A stretch of 54,377 nucleotides of DNA, taken from contig CAIMEA010000080.1 in assembly GCA_903839845.1 (NCBI GenBank), forward strand, positions 1 through 54,377. The letters run 5' to 3'. Source of the DNA: an uncultured Hyphomicrobiales bacterium (GTDB lineage: Bacteria > Pseudomonadota > Alphaproteobacteria > Rhizobiales > Xanthobacteraceae). Below the pieces are notes generated by a model. That model saw nothing but the letters and a program-made list of their open reading frames with translations, had not been told where the DNA came from and ran no database searches. A program made the translations under genes and the position numbers. The stretch's first letter is position 1. Each line of letters begins with the position of its first letter. Positions 41,782-50,135 of this stretch are shown here, piece by piece.

Positions 41782-44129
41782 ACGCTCCGACCAAGGGCTC
41801 ACACGGCGAAGCACTGAAATGGGTCGGCCGCGCCATCAGGCGGCTGGAAGACCCGGCATTGGTGACGGGCCAGGGCCACTTCACCGCCGATCTCTCGGCC
41901 GCGCATTGGGTGCGCTTCGTGCGCAGCCCGAACGCGGCCGGAAAAATCGACAGCATCAAGGCGCCGGACGGCGCGATGGTTATCACCGCCGCCGATTTGA
42001 AGGCCGTGAAGAAGATCACGCCGATGCTGCACAAGTTCAATTACAAGGCGGTCGGCCAATCCATTCTGGCCGACGGTGTCGTGCGCTTTGTCGGCGAAGC
42101 CGTCGCCGCAGTCGTCGCAGCGAGCGAAGAGGAAGCCGAGGACATCGCCGATCTGGTCGAACTCAACATCAGCGCGAGCGCGCCCGTGGTCGACGCCCGC
42201 GATGCGCTCGCTGACGGCGCGCCCCAGATTCACGCCGAGGCGCCCGGCAATGTCATTCTCAAGGGCGAGGTCAAGACCGCCGGCTTCGACGAGGTTTGGG
42301 CGAGCGCGGCGAAGATCGTCAGGATCGACGCGCGCTCGCACCGGCAGAATGCGACGCCGATGGAAGCGCGCGCCGCGCATGCGGCCTATGACAGAGCGAG
42401 CGGCCGCGTCACGCTGACCTGCACCACGCAGATGCCGCATTTGATGCGCACCGCCATCGCCGATCTCCTCGGCATCGCTGAATCCGATTTGCGCGTGATC
42501 GCACCCGATGTCGGTGGCGGCTTCGGCCAGAAGATGTCGTTGTGCGCCGAATATGTGCTGCTGGTCTGGCTGGCGCGCAAACTGAAAAGTTCGGTGGCCT
42601 GGACCGAGGACCGCCGCGAAAACCTGATCGCCTCGTTTCATGCGCGCGATCAATATGTCACGCTGGAAGGCGCGTTCGACAAGGACGCCAAATTGCTCGC
42701 GCTGCGCGCCGATGTCGTGTCCAATGTCGGCGCCTATTCCTGCTTCCCGACCACCAGCGGCGTCGAGCCGCTGATGGCGATGGCGGAAATGCCGGGGCCC
42801 TACGACGTGCAGCAGTACCAATGCCTGGCGCGCGGCGTGCTGACCAATACCTGCACCATGGCCGCCTATCGCGGCGTGTCGCGGCCGATCATCACCTTCA
42901 CGCTGGAACGGTTGATGGACAAGGCGGCGAAAGCGTTCAAGATCGACCCGGTCGATATTCGCCGCCGCAACCTGATCGACAAGTTTCCTTATACATCGGC
43001 GACCGGGCTGATCTATGACGAGGCGACTTATAAAGCGACGCTGGAAATGGCGGCACATGCGATCGATCTGGCGGCGTTCCGCGCGCGGCAGAAAGAAGCG
43101 TGCGCCAAGGGCCGCTATCTTGGCATCGGCTTGGCGACGTTTTCCGAGCGCACCGGCTATGGCAGCCCCGCCTTTGCCGCGCGCGGCATGGCGATTACAC
43201 CGGGCTGGGAGACGGTACATGTCAGCGTCGATCCGTCCGGCTACGTCGAAGCGCGCATCGGCTCCTCGCCGCATGGCCAAGGCCTGCGCACGACTTTGGC
43301 GCAAATCATCGCCGACGAACTCGGCATTCCGCCCGACCTCATCAAGATCGTGCATGGCGACACCGACACCGCGCCTTACGGCTGGGGCACTTTCGCCAGC
43401 CGCTCGCTGGTGATCTCCGGCGGCGCCACCTTGATCGCGGCGCGCAAGGTGCGCGCCAAGCTGATCAAGATCGCCGGGCATATGCTGGAAGCGGCGGAAA
43501 GCGACATCGTGCTCGAAGACGGCGCCGCCAAGGTCGCCGGCACCGACCGCTCCGTGACCGTCGCCGCGATGGCGCGCGAAATCTACACGCAGACGCACCG
43601 CTTCAAGGGCGAGCTGGAGCCCGGCCTGTCCGAGAGCGGTACTTACGATCCGCCCGGCACTTTTTCCAATGCCTGCCATATCGCGATCGTTCAACTCGAT
43701 CCCGAGACCGGCTTCGTCAAGGTCGAGCGCTATCTGGTGGCGGAAGACGCCGGCCGCATCATCAATCCGATGATCGCCGACGGCCAGGTGCATGGCGGCA
43801 TCGCCCAGGGCATCGGCAATGCGTTGCTGGAAGAGATCGTCTACGACGACGCGGGCGGCATTCTCACCGCCAATCTTGCCGACTACATGCCGCCGACCGC
43901 GCATGAAATGCCGCCTATCGAGCTGCATCACATGGAAACGCCGTCAACGCAGTCGATCACCAAGGCCAAGGGACTAGGCGAAGGCGGCACCATCGGCGCA
44001 CCGGCCGCCGTGCTCAACGCCATCAACGACGCGCTGACGCCGTTTAACGTCGAGATCGACACCATCCCGGCAACGCCGCAGCGGATACGCGCGGCGATAC
44101 GCGAGGCCACTGCAAAGCAATCAGCATGA
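41778..44129 (+). CDS. Xanthine-dehydrogenase-family molybdopterin-binding subunit 1
   Basis: A 783-residue large subunit of a molybdenum hydroxylase. Molybdopterin contacts are visible in DVGGGFGQKM, CTMAAYRGVSRP and the catalytic Glu735 in KGLGEGGTIG. The CO-dehydrogenase motif AYxCSFR is replaced by AYRGVSR, so this is a hydroxylase and not form I CODH. Substrates of this class include N-heterocycles, aldehydes and aromatic CoA thioesters; the operon suggests a cyclic acid. Overlaps both neighbours by 4 bases. Confidence 0.92.
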   Translation: MNAPTKGSHGEALKWVGRAIRRLEDPALVTGQGHFTADLSAAHWVRFVRSPNAAGKIDSIKAPDGAMVITAADLKAVKKITPMLHKFNYKAVGQSILADGVVRFVGEAVAAVVAASEEEAEDIADLVELNISASAPVVDARDALADGAPQIHAEAPGNVILKGEVKTAGFDEVWASAAKIVRIDARSHRQNATPMEARAAHAAYDRASGRVTLTCTTQMPHLMRTAIADLLGIAESDLRVIAPDVGGGFGQKMSLCAEYVLLVWLARKLKSSVAWTEDRRENLIASFHARDQYVTLEGAFDKDAKLLALRADVVSNVGAYSCFPTTSGVEPLMAMAEMPGPYDVQQYQCLARGVLTNTCTMAAYRGVSRPIITFTLERLMDKAAKAFKIDPVDIRRRNLIDKFPYTSATGLIYDEATYKATLEMAAHAIDLAAFRARQKEACAKGRYLGIGLATFSERTGYGSPAFAARGMAITPGWETVHVSVDPSGYVEARIGSSPHGQGLRTTLAQIIADELGIPPDLIKIVHGDTDTAPYGWGTFASRSLVISGGATLIAARKVRAKLIKIAGHMLEAAESDIVLEDGAAKVAGTDRSVTVAAMAREIYTQTHRFKGELEPGLSESGTYDPPGTFSNACHIAIVQLDPETGFVKVERYLVAEDAGRIINPMIADGQVHGGIAQGIGNALLEEIVYDDAGGILTANLADYMPPTAHEMPPIELHHMETPSTQSITKAKGLGEGGTIGAPAAVLNAINDALTPFNVEIDTIPATPQRIRAAIREATAKQSA

Positions 44130-44602
44130 CCGACAAATCCCCCCTCACCCTCACCATCAACGGCCGCGACCATGCCATCGCCGTCGAAGCGCGGCGCACT
44201 TTGGCCGATGCGATCCGCGAGGATTGCGGCCAGACCGGCACGCATATCGGTTGCGAGCACGGCATTTGCGGCGCCTGCACCGTGATCGTCGATGGCGAGC
44301 CGGTGCGGTCCTGCCTGATGTTCGCCGTACAGGCCGAAGGCAGACAAATCCGCACCGTCGAAGGGCTCGCCGATGGCGAGACGCTGCACGTCATGCAGCA
44401 GGCCTTCATGGATCATCACGGCCTGCAATGCGGCTTTTGCACGCCGGGCTTTCTGATGCTGGCGGTCGGCGTGCTCGAGCGCGAGCCCGACATCAGCGAC
44501 GACGATCTGCTCGACGTGCTGTCGTCGAACCTGTGCCGTTGCACCGGTTATCAGAACATCATCAAGGCCGTGCGCGCGGCGGCGGACGAGATGAGGAAGT
44601 AG
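44126..44602 (+). CDS. Xanthine-dehydrogenase-family 2Fe-2S subunit
   Basis: A 158-residue small subunit with both iron-sulfur clusters: plant-type CEHGICGAC with Cys43, 48, 51 and 63, and the C-terminal cluster with Cys102, 105, 137 and 139 (CGFC, CRC). It shuttles electrons from molybdenum to FAD. It is coupled to the large-subunit gene. Repeat copy 3 follows the stop. Confidence 0.93.
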   Translation: MTDKSPLTLTINGRDHAIAVEARRTLADAIREDCGQTGTHIGCEHGICGACTVIVDGEPVRSCLMFAVQAEGRQIRTVEGLADGETLHVMQQAFMDHHGLQCGFCTPGFLMLAVGVLEREPDISDDDLLDVLSSNLCRCTGYQNIIKAVRAAADEMRK

Positions 44603-44610
44603 CTTTTCCC

Positions 44611-44680
44611 GCTCGTCCCCGCGAAGGCGGGGACTCAGGAGAAACAAGTGCTGGATTCCCGCCTACGCGGGAATGAGCGG
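44611..44680. repeat. Bipartite hairpin repeat, copy 3
   Basis: GTCCCCGC gaag GCGGGGAC, short centre, then TTCCCGC ctac GCGGGAA, with outer arms GCTCGT and ATGAGC pairing in part. It has the same architecture as copies 1 and 2 but a different loop. It lies inside the operon between the Fe-S gene and the second molybdopterin gene, where it could partly stop or process transcripts. Confidence 0.8.
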
Positions 44681-44700
44681 AGATGGGATCCACGCCCGGA

Positions 44701-46986
44701 ATGTCTGAGGCAAAGCAAAAAATCGTCGGCCGTTCTGTCGCCCGTCTCGAAGACCGGCCGCTATTGCTGGGCCAGGGTCGTTTTGCCGCCGATGTATCGT
44801 TTGCCGGCCAATGGTCCATGCGCGTGGTGCGCTCAGCCGTGGCGCACGGAAAACTTCGCGGCATCGACGCCAGCGCCGCGCTGGCATGGCCCGGCGTGCA
44901 TGCGGTGTGGACCCATAAAGATGTCGCCCACATCCCGCCGATCCCGTTTCGCCTCACCGGGCTGAAGGAGCTTGAACCCTATCGCCAGACCGTGCTGGCA
45001 AAGGATTATGTGCGCTATGTCGGCGAGCCAGTCGTCGTGGTGTTCGCGGCCGATCAATATGTCGCCGAGGACGCCGCAGACCTGGTCGAACTGGATATCG
45101 AGCCTCTCACGCCGGTGCTCGATGCCTCCGGCGCAACCGGCCCATTCGACGGCACGCACGCCACAGAGCCGAGCGTGATCCGCAAAGGTTATGGCGACGT
45201 CGAGGCGGCGTTCAAGGCGGCGCACGCGGTCGTTTCGCTCGCGCTGTCGACCGGCCGCCATTCCGGCGTGCCGATGGAAACGCGTGGCGCCATCGCCCGT
45301 TACGACGAAGGCCGCGATATTCTGGAAATGCACGGCGCCGCCAAGGTGCCGTGGTGGAACCGCGACCACATCGCGCAAATGATCGGCCGCACGCGCGACA
45401 ATATGCATCTCTATGAAGGCCATGTTGGAGGCGGCTTCGGCATCCGCGGCGAAATCTATCCTGAAGACGTGCTGGTCTGCGCCGCCGCTCTCGCCTTCAA
45501 GAAGCCCATCAAATGGATCGAGGACCGCCGCGAGCACCTGATCGCCGCCAACCATTCGCGCCAGCAGCAACATAACGTCCGCGCCGCCATCGATACCAAC
45601 GGCCGCATCCTCGCGATCGACAACGAATTCTTTCACGATAACGGCGCCTATATGCGCACGCACGCGGCGACCGTGCCCGATCTGGCCGCAGCCATGCTGC
45701 CGGGGCCCTATCGCGTGCCGGCCTATCGCGCCATCGGCCATATCCGCCTGACCAACAAGACGCCGAGCGGCACCTATCGCGCGCCGGGGCGCTATGAGTC
45801 CACCTTCGTGCGCGAGCGGTTGATGGATGCGATCGCCGCGCATGTCGGCATCGACGGCGTCGAGATCCGCCGCCGCAACCTGATCGGCAAAAGCGCGATG
45901 CCTTATGATTTGCATCTCGACACGCTCGGCACGCATATTGTCTACGATTCCGGCGACTACGCGCTGCTGCTCGACAAGACGCTTGCAGCGGCCGGCTGGC
46001 CGGAATTGAAGGCGAGTCTGACGAAGCGCCGCGCGGCCGGCGAAAAGGTCGGCGCCGGCGTTGCCATGTTCGTCGAAAAAAGCGGGCTTGGTCCGTCCGA
46101 TACGGTGCGCGTCGATGTAAAGAGCAACGGCAAGATCGAAGTCGTCACCGGCGTCGCCTCAGTCGGTCAGGGCGTCGAGACGGCGATGGCGCAGATCGCC
46201 GCCGATGCGCTCGGGGTCGACTATACCGATATCAACGTTATACACGGCCAGACCGACCGCATCGACACTGGCTCCGGCGCCTTTGCCTCGCGCGTCACCG
46301 TGATGTGCGGCGAAGCCACCCGCCTGGCGTCGGTGAAATTGCGCGACAGGGCGCTCAAGCTGGCCGCCGAACTGATGCAGACCGAGCCCGGGGCGCTCGA
46401 CATTATCAACAGCGAGATCGTCCGGCGTAGCGGCTCGGGCGCCTCGATGACGCTCGCCGAACTGGCACAGGCACGGCCCGGCGAACTTTCCGCTGAGGAC
46501 ACTTTTCTGTCCTCGCATATGGTTTACCCTTACGGCGTCCACATCGCGGCGGTGAAGGTCGATGGCGAGACCGGCGCGGTCGCGATCGAGCGCTATGTCA
46601 TAGGCTACGATGTCGGCAAAGCCGTCAATCCGCGGCTGGTGGAAAGCCAGATCGCCGGCGGGCTGGCGCAGGGGCTGGGCGGCGCGCTGCTCGAGGAGTT
46701 CGTCTATGACGACCATGGCGAGCCGCTCTCGGTCACCTTCGCCGATTATCTGATGCCGACCGCGCGTGAGGTGCCGGCGATGTCCATCCTCATCACCGAG
46801 GATGCGCCGAGCCCGCTTAATCCGATGGGCCTGAAAGGCGCCGGCGAAGGCGGCGCCAACCCGGTGGGCGCAGCGATCGCGTCGGCTATAGACGATGCCC
46901 TGCAACGGCCCGGCGCCGTCGCCGACCTGCCGGTGACGCCGCAACGGCTCGCACGGCTGCTGAAAGAGCGGCCCGGCCCCCTCTGA
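44701..46986 (+). CDS. Xanthine-dehydrogenase-family molybdopterin-binding subunit 2
   Basis: A 761-residue large subunit, clearly paralogous to the first but diverged. Signatures: VGGGFGIRGEIYPEDV, GTYRAPGRYESTF, the active-site Glu716 in LKGAGEGG and a start VGRSVARLEDRPLLLGQGRF. It has no own Fe-S or FAD subunit genes here, so it may share those of the first enzyme. The ATG at 44701 is preferred; another ATG at 44683 is inside repeat-derived sequence. It oxidises an unknown substrate, possibly a second step of the same pathway. Confidence 0.9.
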   Translation: MSEAKQKIVGRSVARLEDRPLLLGQGRFAADVSFAGQWSMRVVRSAVAHGKLRGIDASAALAWPGVHAVWTHKDVAHIPPIPFRLTGLKELEPYRQTVLAKDYVRYVGEPVVVVFAADQYVAEDAADLVELDIEPLTPVLDASGATGPFDGTHATEPSVIRKGYGDVEAAFKAAHAVVSLALSTGRHSGVPMETRGAIARYDEGRDILEMHGAAKVPWWNRDHIAQMIGRTRDNMHLYEGHVGGGFGIRGEIYPEDVLVCAAALAFKKPIKWIEDRREHLIAANHSRQQQHNVRAAIDTNGRILAIDNEFFHDNGAYMRTHAATVPDLAAAMLPGPYRVPAYRAIGHIRLTNKTPSGTYRAPGRYESTFVRERLMDAIAAHVGIDGVEIRRRNLIGKSAMPYDLHLDTLGTHIVYDSGDYALLLDKTLAAAGWPELKASLTKRRAAGEKVGAGVAMFVEKSGLGPSDTVRVDVKSNGKIEVVTGVASVGQGVETAMAQIAADALGVDYTDINVIHGQTDRIDTGSGAFASRVTVMCGEATRLASVKLRDRALKLAAELMQTEPGALDIINSEIVRRSGSGASMTLAELAQARPGELSAEDTFLSSHMVYPYGVHIAAVKVDGETGAVAIERYVIGYDVGKAVNPRLVESQIAGGLAQGLGGALLEEFVYDDHGEPLSVTFADYLMPTAREVPAMSILITEDAPSPLNPMGLKGAGEGGANPVGAAIASAIDDALQRPGAVADLPVTPQRLARLLKERPGPL

Positions 46987-47099
46987 GATAGCCACCTTGT
47001 GGACAGCCTCCGGCGCGTCGATAATGACGCCCACGGGGCCCTTGAATGGCCTGCGAAAAATCAGCCGATAACAACGGCGATTACAATGGGAGGAATTCA

Positions 47100-48107
47100 A
47101 TGTCCGTTTCACGGTATCTGCCGCTTACGCGCGGCATTCTGCTCGGCGTCGCGCTGGCGATGTCATCGACAGCTGCGTTCGCGCAAAGCCGCGCATTCTC
47201 CTTCGCCTACGACCAGCCGAAGAACAGCGGCTATGGCGTCGGCGCCGAGATGTTCAACAAGAAGCTGATGGAACTGAGCAAGGGCACTCTCTCGATCAAT
47301 CAGTATCCCGGCGCCCAGCTTGGCACCGAAGCGCAGACTCTGCAAAAGGTACAGACCGGCGACATCGACTTCGTCATGCTGTCGACCGCGAACGCTTCGA
47401 CCGCGCAGCCGGAATCTGGCGTGTTCTCGATCCACTTCATCTTCCGCGACGAAGCGCACGCCATCAAGGTGCTCGGCGACCCGGCCGTGATCGCGGCGAT
47501 GAAGGAACTGTACGCCGCCAAGATGAAGGGCGCGCATATGCTGGGCTTAGGCTCGCAGGGCCTCCGCCACATGTACGGCAAGAAGCCGGTGGAGAAGGTC
47601 GCCGACCTGAAGGGCATCAAGATGCGCGTGCAGGCGACCGTCACCGAGGATACCACCTTCCCGGCCTATGGCGCCCAGGTCGTTCACATGCCATTCGGCG
47701 AAGTCTATACCTCGCTGCAGACCGGCGTCGTCGACATGGCCGAGAACGGCATCAACAACTACCTCGTCAACAAGCACTACGAGCCCGCGCCAGTCCTGTC
47801 GCTCACCGAACACGAAGCGAATAACGCTGCGCTGTTCGTCAGCGATAAGGTCTGGTCGAGCCTGTCCGACGAGCAGAAGAAATGGGTGCAGGCGGCCGCC
47901 GACGAGGTCAGCAAGAACGAGCCGACCGCGGCCTTCAAGCTCGAACACGAGGCGCTGGCGAAACTGGAAAAGATCGGCGTCAAGGTCGTCAAGACCGTCG
48001 ACAAGAGCGGCTTTGCCTCGATCAGCAAGCCGATCCAGGACAAGCTGGCCTCGGACCTCGGCCCGAACGCGGTGAAGGTTCTCGCGCTGGTCCGTAACGT
48101 GAAATAG
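47100..48107 (+). CDS. dctP: TRAP transporter solute-binding protein (DctP-like)
   Basis: A 335-residue periplasmic protein with a signal peptide (cleavage near AAFAQ, about residue 27) and DctP-type features, including the substrate-carboxylate Arg in KMRVQATVTED and the long helix near the C-terminus. TRAP systems import carboxylates with a sodium gradient. An excellent ribosome-binding site (GGGAGGA, spacing 7) fixes the start. It heads the TRAP genes within the catabolic unit and is followed by a stem-loop. Confidence 0.92.
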   Translation: MSVSRYLPLTRGILLGVALAMSSTAAFAQSRAFSFAYDQPKNSGYGVGAEMFNKKLMELSKGTLSINQYPGAQLGTEAQTLQKVQTGDIDFVMLSTANASTAQPESGVFSIHFIFRDEAHAIKVLGDPAVIAAMKELYAAKMKGAHMLGLGSQGLRHMYGKKPVEKVADLKGIKMRVQATVTEDTTFPAYGAQVVHMPFGEVYTSLQTGVVDMAENGINNYLVNKHYEPAPVLSLTEHEANNAALFVSDKVWSSLSDEQKKWVQAAADEVSKNEPTAAFKLEHEALAKLEKIGVKVVKTVDKSGFASISKPIQDKLASDLGPNAVKVLALVRNVK

Positions 48108-48119
48108 GCGGCGCTAAGG

Positions 48120-48150
48120 CAAGGCGGGGAGCCCGGCGTTCCCCGCCTTG
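48120..48150 (+). terminator. Stem-loop between dctP and dctQ (attenuator)
   Basis: A perfect 11-bp stem (CAAGGCGGGGA / TCCCCGCCTTG) with a 9-base loop, followed by TTTCATCTC. The T-run is short, so it is probably a partial terminator or a 3' mRNA stabiliser that keeps the binding protein in excess over the membrane subunits, as at 32298-32325. Confidence 0.7.
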
Positions 48151-48192
48151 TTTCATCTCAGTCTCTGTCGGCTACCCGGAACAGAAGACGCC

Positions 48193-48753
48193 ATGAAAGC
48201 CTCCTACAGCCTCGTCCTTCAGGAACAGCGCCATCTGAAATGGCGGGCGCTCGATTTTCTTGAGCATATTTTGATGGTCCTGTGCGGCGTCGCCATCACC
48301 GGATTTTGCGTGCTGGTCATGTGCGACATCATCACCCGCACGATCGGACATCCCTGGCTGTGGCTCCAGGAAGCCACGATGACCTTCTTTATCTACGGCA
48401 TCTTCATCGGTGTCGGCGCCGCTACCCGCCGCAACGATCATCTTTATCTTGCCGTGCTCGCGGAATCGCTGACCGGCAATCGCCGCCTGTTCTTCGAGAT
48501 TTCCAACAGGCTGGTCGTGCTCGCTGTCGCCATTTGCATGATCTATTTCGGCTACCTCAACTTCCTCGACGGCTTCAAGAGTCTGCGGATGCCGTCGATG
48601 ACGCCGATGTCGAGCTTCTACGCCGCCATCCCGCTGTGTGGAATTCTGGTTTCGCTGTTCACGATCGAACAGATGGTCAATGGCTGGAAGAACGGCTTTG
48701 CCGAGCCGACAAGCGAACCGCATCATGAAAGCCTCGGGAGGGAAGTGCTGTGA
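48193..48753 (+). CDS. dctQ: TRAP transporter small permease (DctQ-like)
   Basis: A 186-residue membrane protein with four TM segments. The family motif is present in WLWLQEATMTFFIYGIFIG (around residues 56-74), then RRNDHLYLAVLAESL. It partners with the large permease. The start follows the hairpin by 43 bases; the stop overlaps the DctM start as GTGA. The frame back to 48148 reads through the hairpin end and is rejected. Confidence 0.9.
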   Translation: MKASYSLVLQEQRHLKWRALDFLEHILMVLCGVAITGFCVLVMCDIITRTIGHPWLWLQEATMTFFIYGIFIGVGAATRRNDHLYLAVLAESLTGNRRLFFEISNRLVVLAVAICMIYFGYLNFLDGFKSLRMPSMTPMSSFYAAIPLCGILVSLFTIEQMVNGWKNGFAEPTSEPHHESLGREVL

Positions 48754-50090
48754 CCTCCAATGGAGCGCTAATCTTCCTGATGGGCTTTCTGTTCCTGTTC
48801 CTCGGCTATATGGGCGTGCCGGTCGCCTTCGCGCTGATCGGCTCGGTGCTGGTGGTCGCCGCTTTCACGTCCGTCAGCCTGGCCTCGATGATGGGCCAAT
48901 TGTTCAACGGCATGGATACCGAGGCCCTGCTCGCGGTGCCGTTCTTCCTGCTGGTCGGCGACCTTATGACGTCGGCGAATGTCACCGTGCGCATGATCCG
49001 GCTGTCGCAGACCATGGTCGGCCATTTCCGCGGCGGCCTCGCCCAGGTGGTGACATTGTTCAGCATGTTCTTCGCCGGCATTTCCGGCTCATCGGCCGCC
49101 GACGTCGCGGTGCTGTCGCGCACGGTCGGCCCGGAGATGGATCGCGAGGGCTATGATCGGGCCTTCACCGCCGCTTTGATCGCGTCGGCCGCGACCATGG
49201 CCAATCTCATTCCGCCGAGCATCATGGCGGTGGTTTACGGCGCGACCGGCAATGTCTCGATCGGCGGGTTGTTCCTCGGCGGCGTCGTGCCGGGCCTGCT
49301 CGTCGGCATCGGCCTGATGATCTACAGCTACTTTTTCGGGCCGGCCGGCCTCAAGCACAAGCGCGCAACCTTCCGCCAATTCACGACCGCCGGCCGCGAG
49401 GCCGCGATTCCGCTGGTCATTCCCATCATCATCATGGGCGGCATTCTCACCGGGCAATTCACGCCGACCGAGGCCGGCGTCATCGCGGTCGCCTACATCG
49501 TCTTTGTCGCCATCCCGTTTCTCAATATCCGGCACATCGCCCATCTGCCGCGCGACATGGCAATGACCGGCTTGCTCTACTCAATCCCGCTGATCACCAT
49601 CGGCGCTGCGTCGATGTTCGGCTGGATGCTGGCCTATCTGCGCGGTCCTGCGGTTGTGTCGGCATGGATCGCCCAGACGGCCGGCAACGATCCCTTCATG
49701 ATCATGCTGTTGCTGGTGGTGCTGTTCGTCATCGTCGGCGATTTCATCGACGCTATTCCGGCGATCATCATTTTCATGCCGATCATTACCGACCTGACCG
49801 TGAATGCCGATATCAATCCGGTTCACATGGGCGTCGTCATTATAGTCACATTGGCCTTCGGCCTGATTACTCCGCCCTATGGTCTTTGCCTATTGATGGC
49901 GTCGAAATTCATCGACGTGCGCTTCGGCAAGGCCATGGTCGCGTCGCTGCCCATCTATATCGTCTTCTTCGCGACCATCGCTTTTGCCATTTTCTTTCCG
50001 GAGGTCGTGCTGTGGCTGCCCAAGCACCTGTTGCCCGAATCGGTCGGCTGCTTCAAGAACCCGAGCGGCGCAGGTTATCTCTGCCCCTGA
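48750..50090 (+). CDS. dctM: TRAP transporter large permease (DctM-like)
   Basis: A 446-residue sodium-coupled permease with 12 or so TM segments. Signature segments: MFFAGISGSSAADVAVLSR, ANLIPPSIMAVVYGATG and ILTGQFTPTEAGVIAVAYI. The GTG start has GGGAGGGAA upstream. With DctP and DctQ it is a complete uptake system, likely for the carboxylate degraded by the surrounding enzymes. Confidence 0.93.
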   Translation: MTSNGALIFLMGFLFLFLGYMGVPVAFALIGSVLVVAAFTSVSLASMMGQLFNGMDTEALLAVPFFLLVGDLMTSANVTVRMIRLSQTMVGHFRGGLAQVVTLFSMFFAGISGSSAADVAVLSRTVGPEMDREGYDRAFTAALIASAATMANLIPPSIMAVVYGATGNVSIGGLFLGGVVPGLLVGIGLMIYSYFFGPAGLKHKRATFRQFTTAGREAAIPLVIPIIIMGGILTGQFTPTEAGVIAVAYIVFVAIPFLNIRHIAHLPRDMAMTGLLYSIPLITIGAASMFGWMLAYLRGPAVVSAWIAQTAGNDPFMIMLLLVVLFVIVGDFIDAIPAIIIFMPIITDLTVNADINPVHMGVVIIVTLAFGLITPPYGLCLLMASKFIDVRFGKAMVASLPIYIVFFATIAFAIFFPEVVLWLPKHLLPESVGCFKNPSGAGYLCP

Positions 50091-50135
50091 TCCGGCCGGC
50101 CGCGGCTCTCGTTATGATGCATAATGGAACCGACC

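Noticed and set aside
41799-43931. 710-residue open frame antisense to the first molybdopterin subunit
   Set aside because: A stop-poor shadow frame caused by high GC at third positions; the sense gene has all family motifs.
41778-44129. CO dehydrogenase large subunit
   Set aside because: The active-site loop reads AYRGVSR and not AYxCSFR, so it is not form I CODH.
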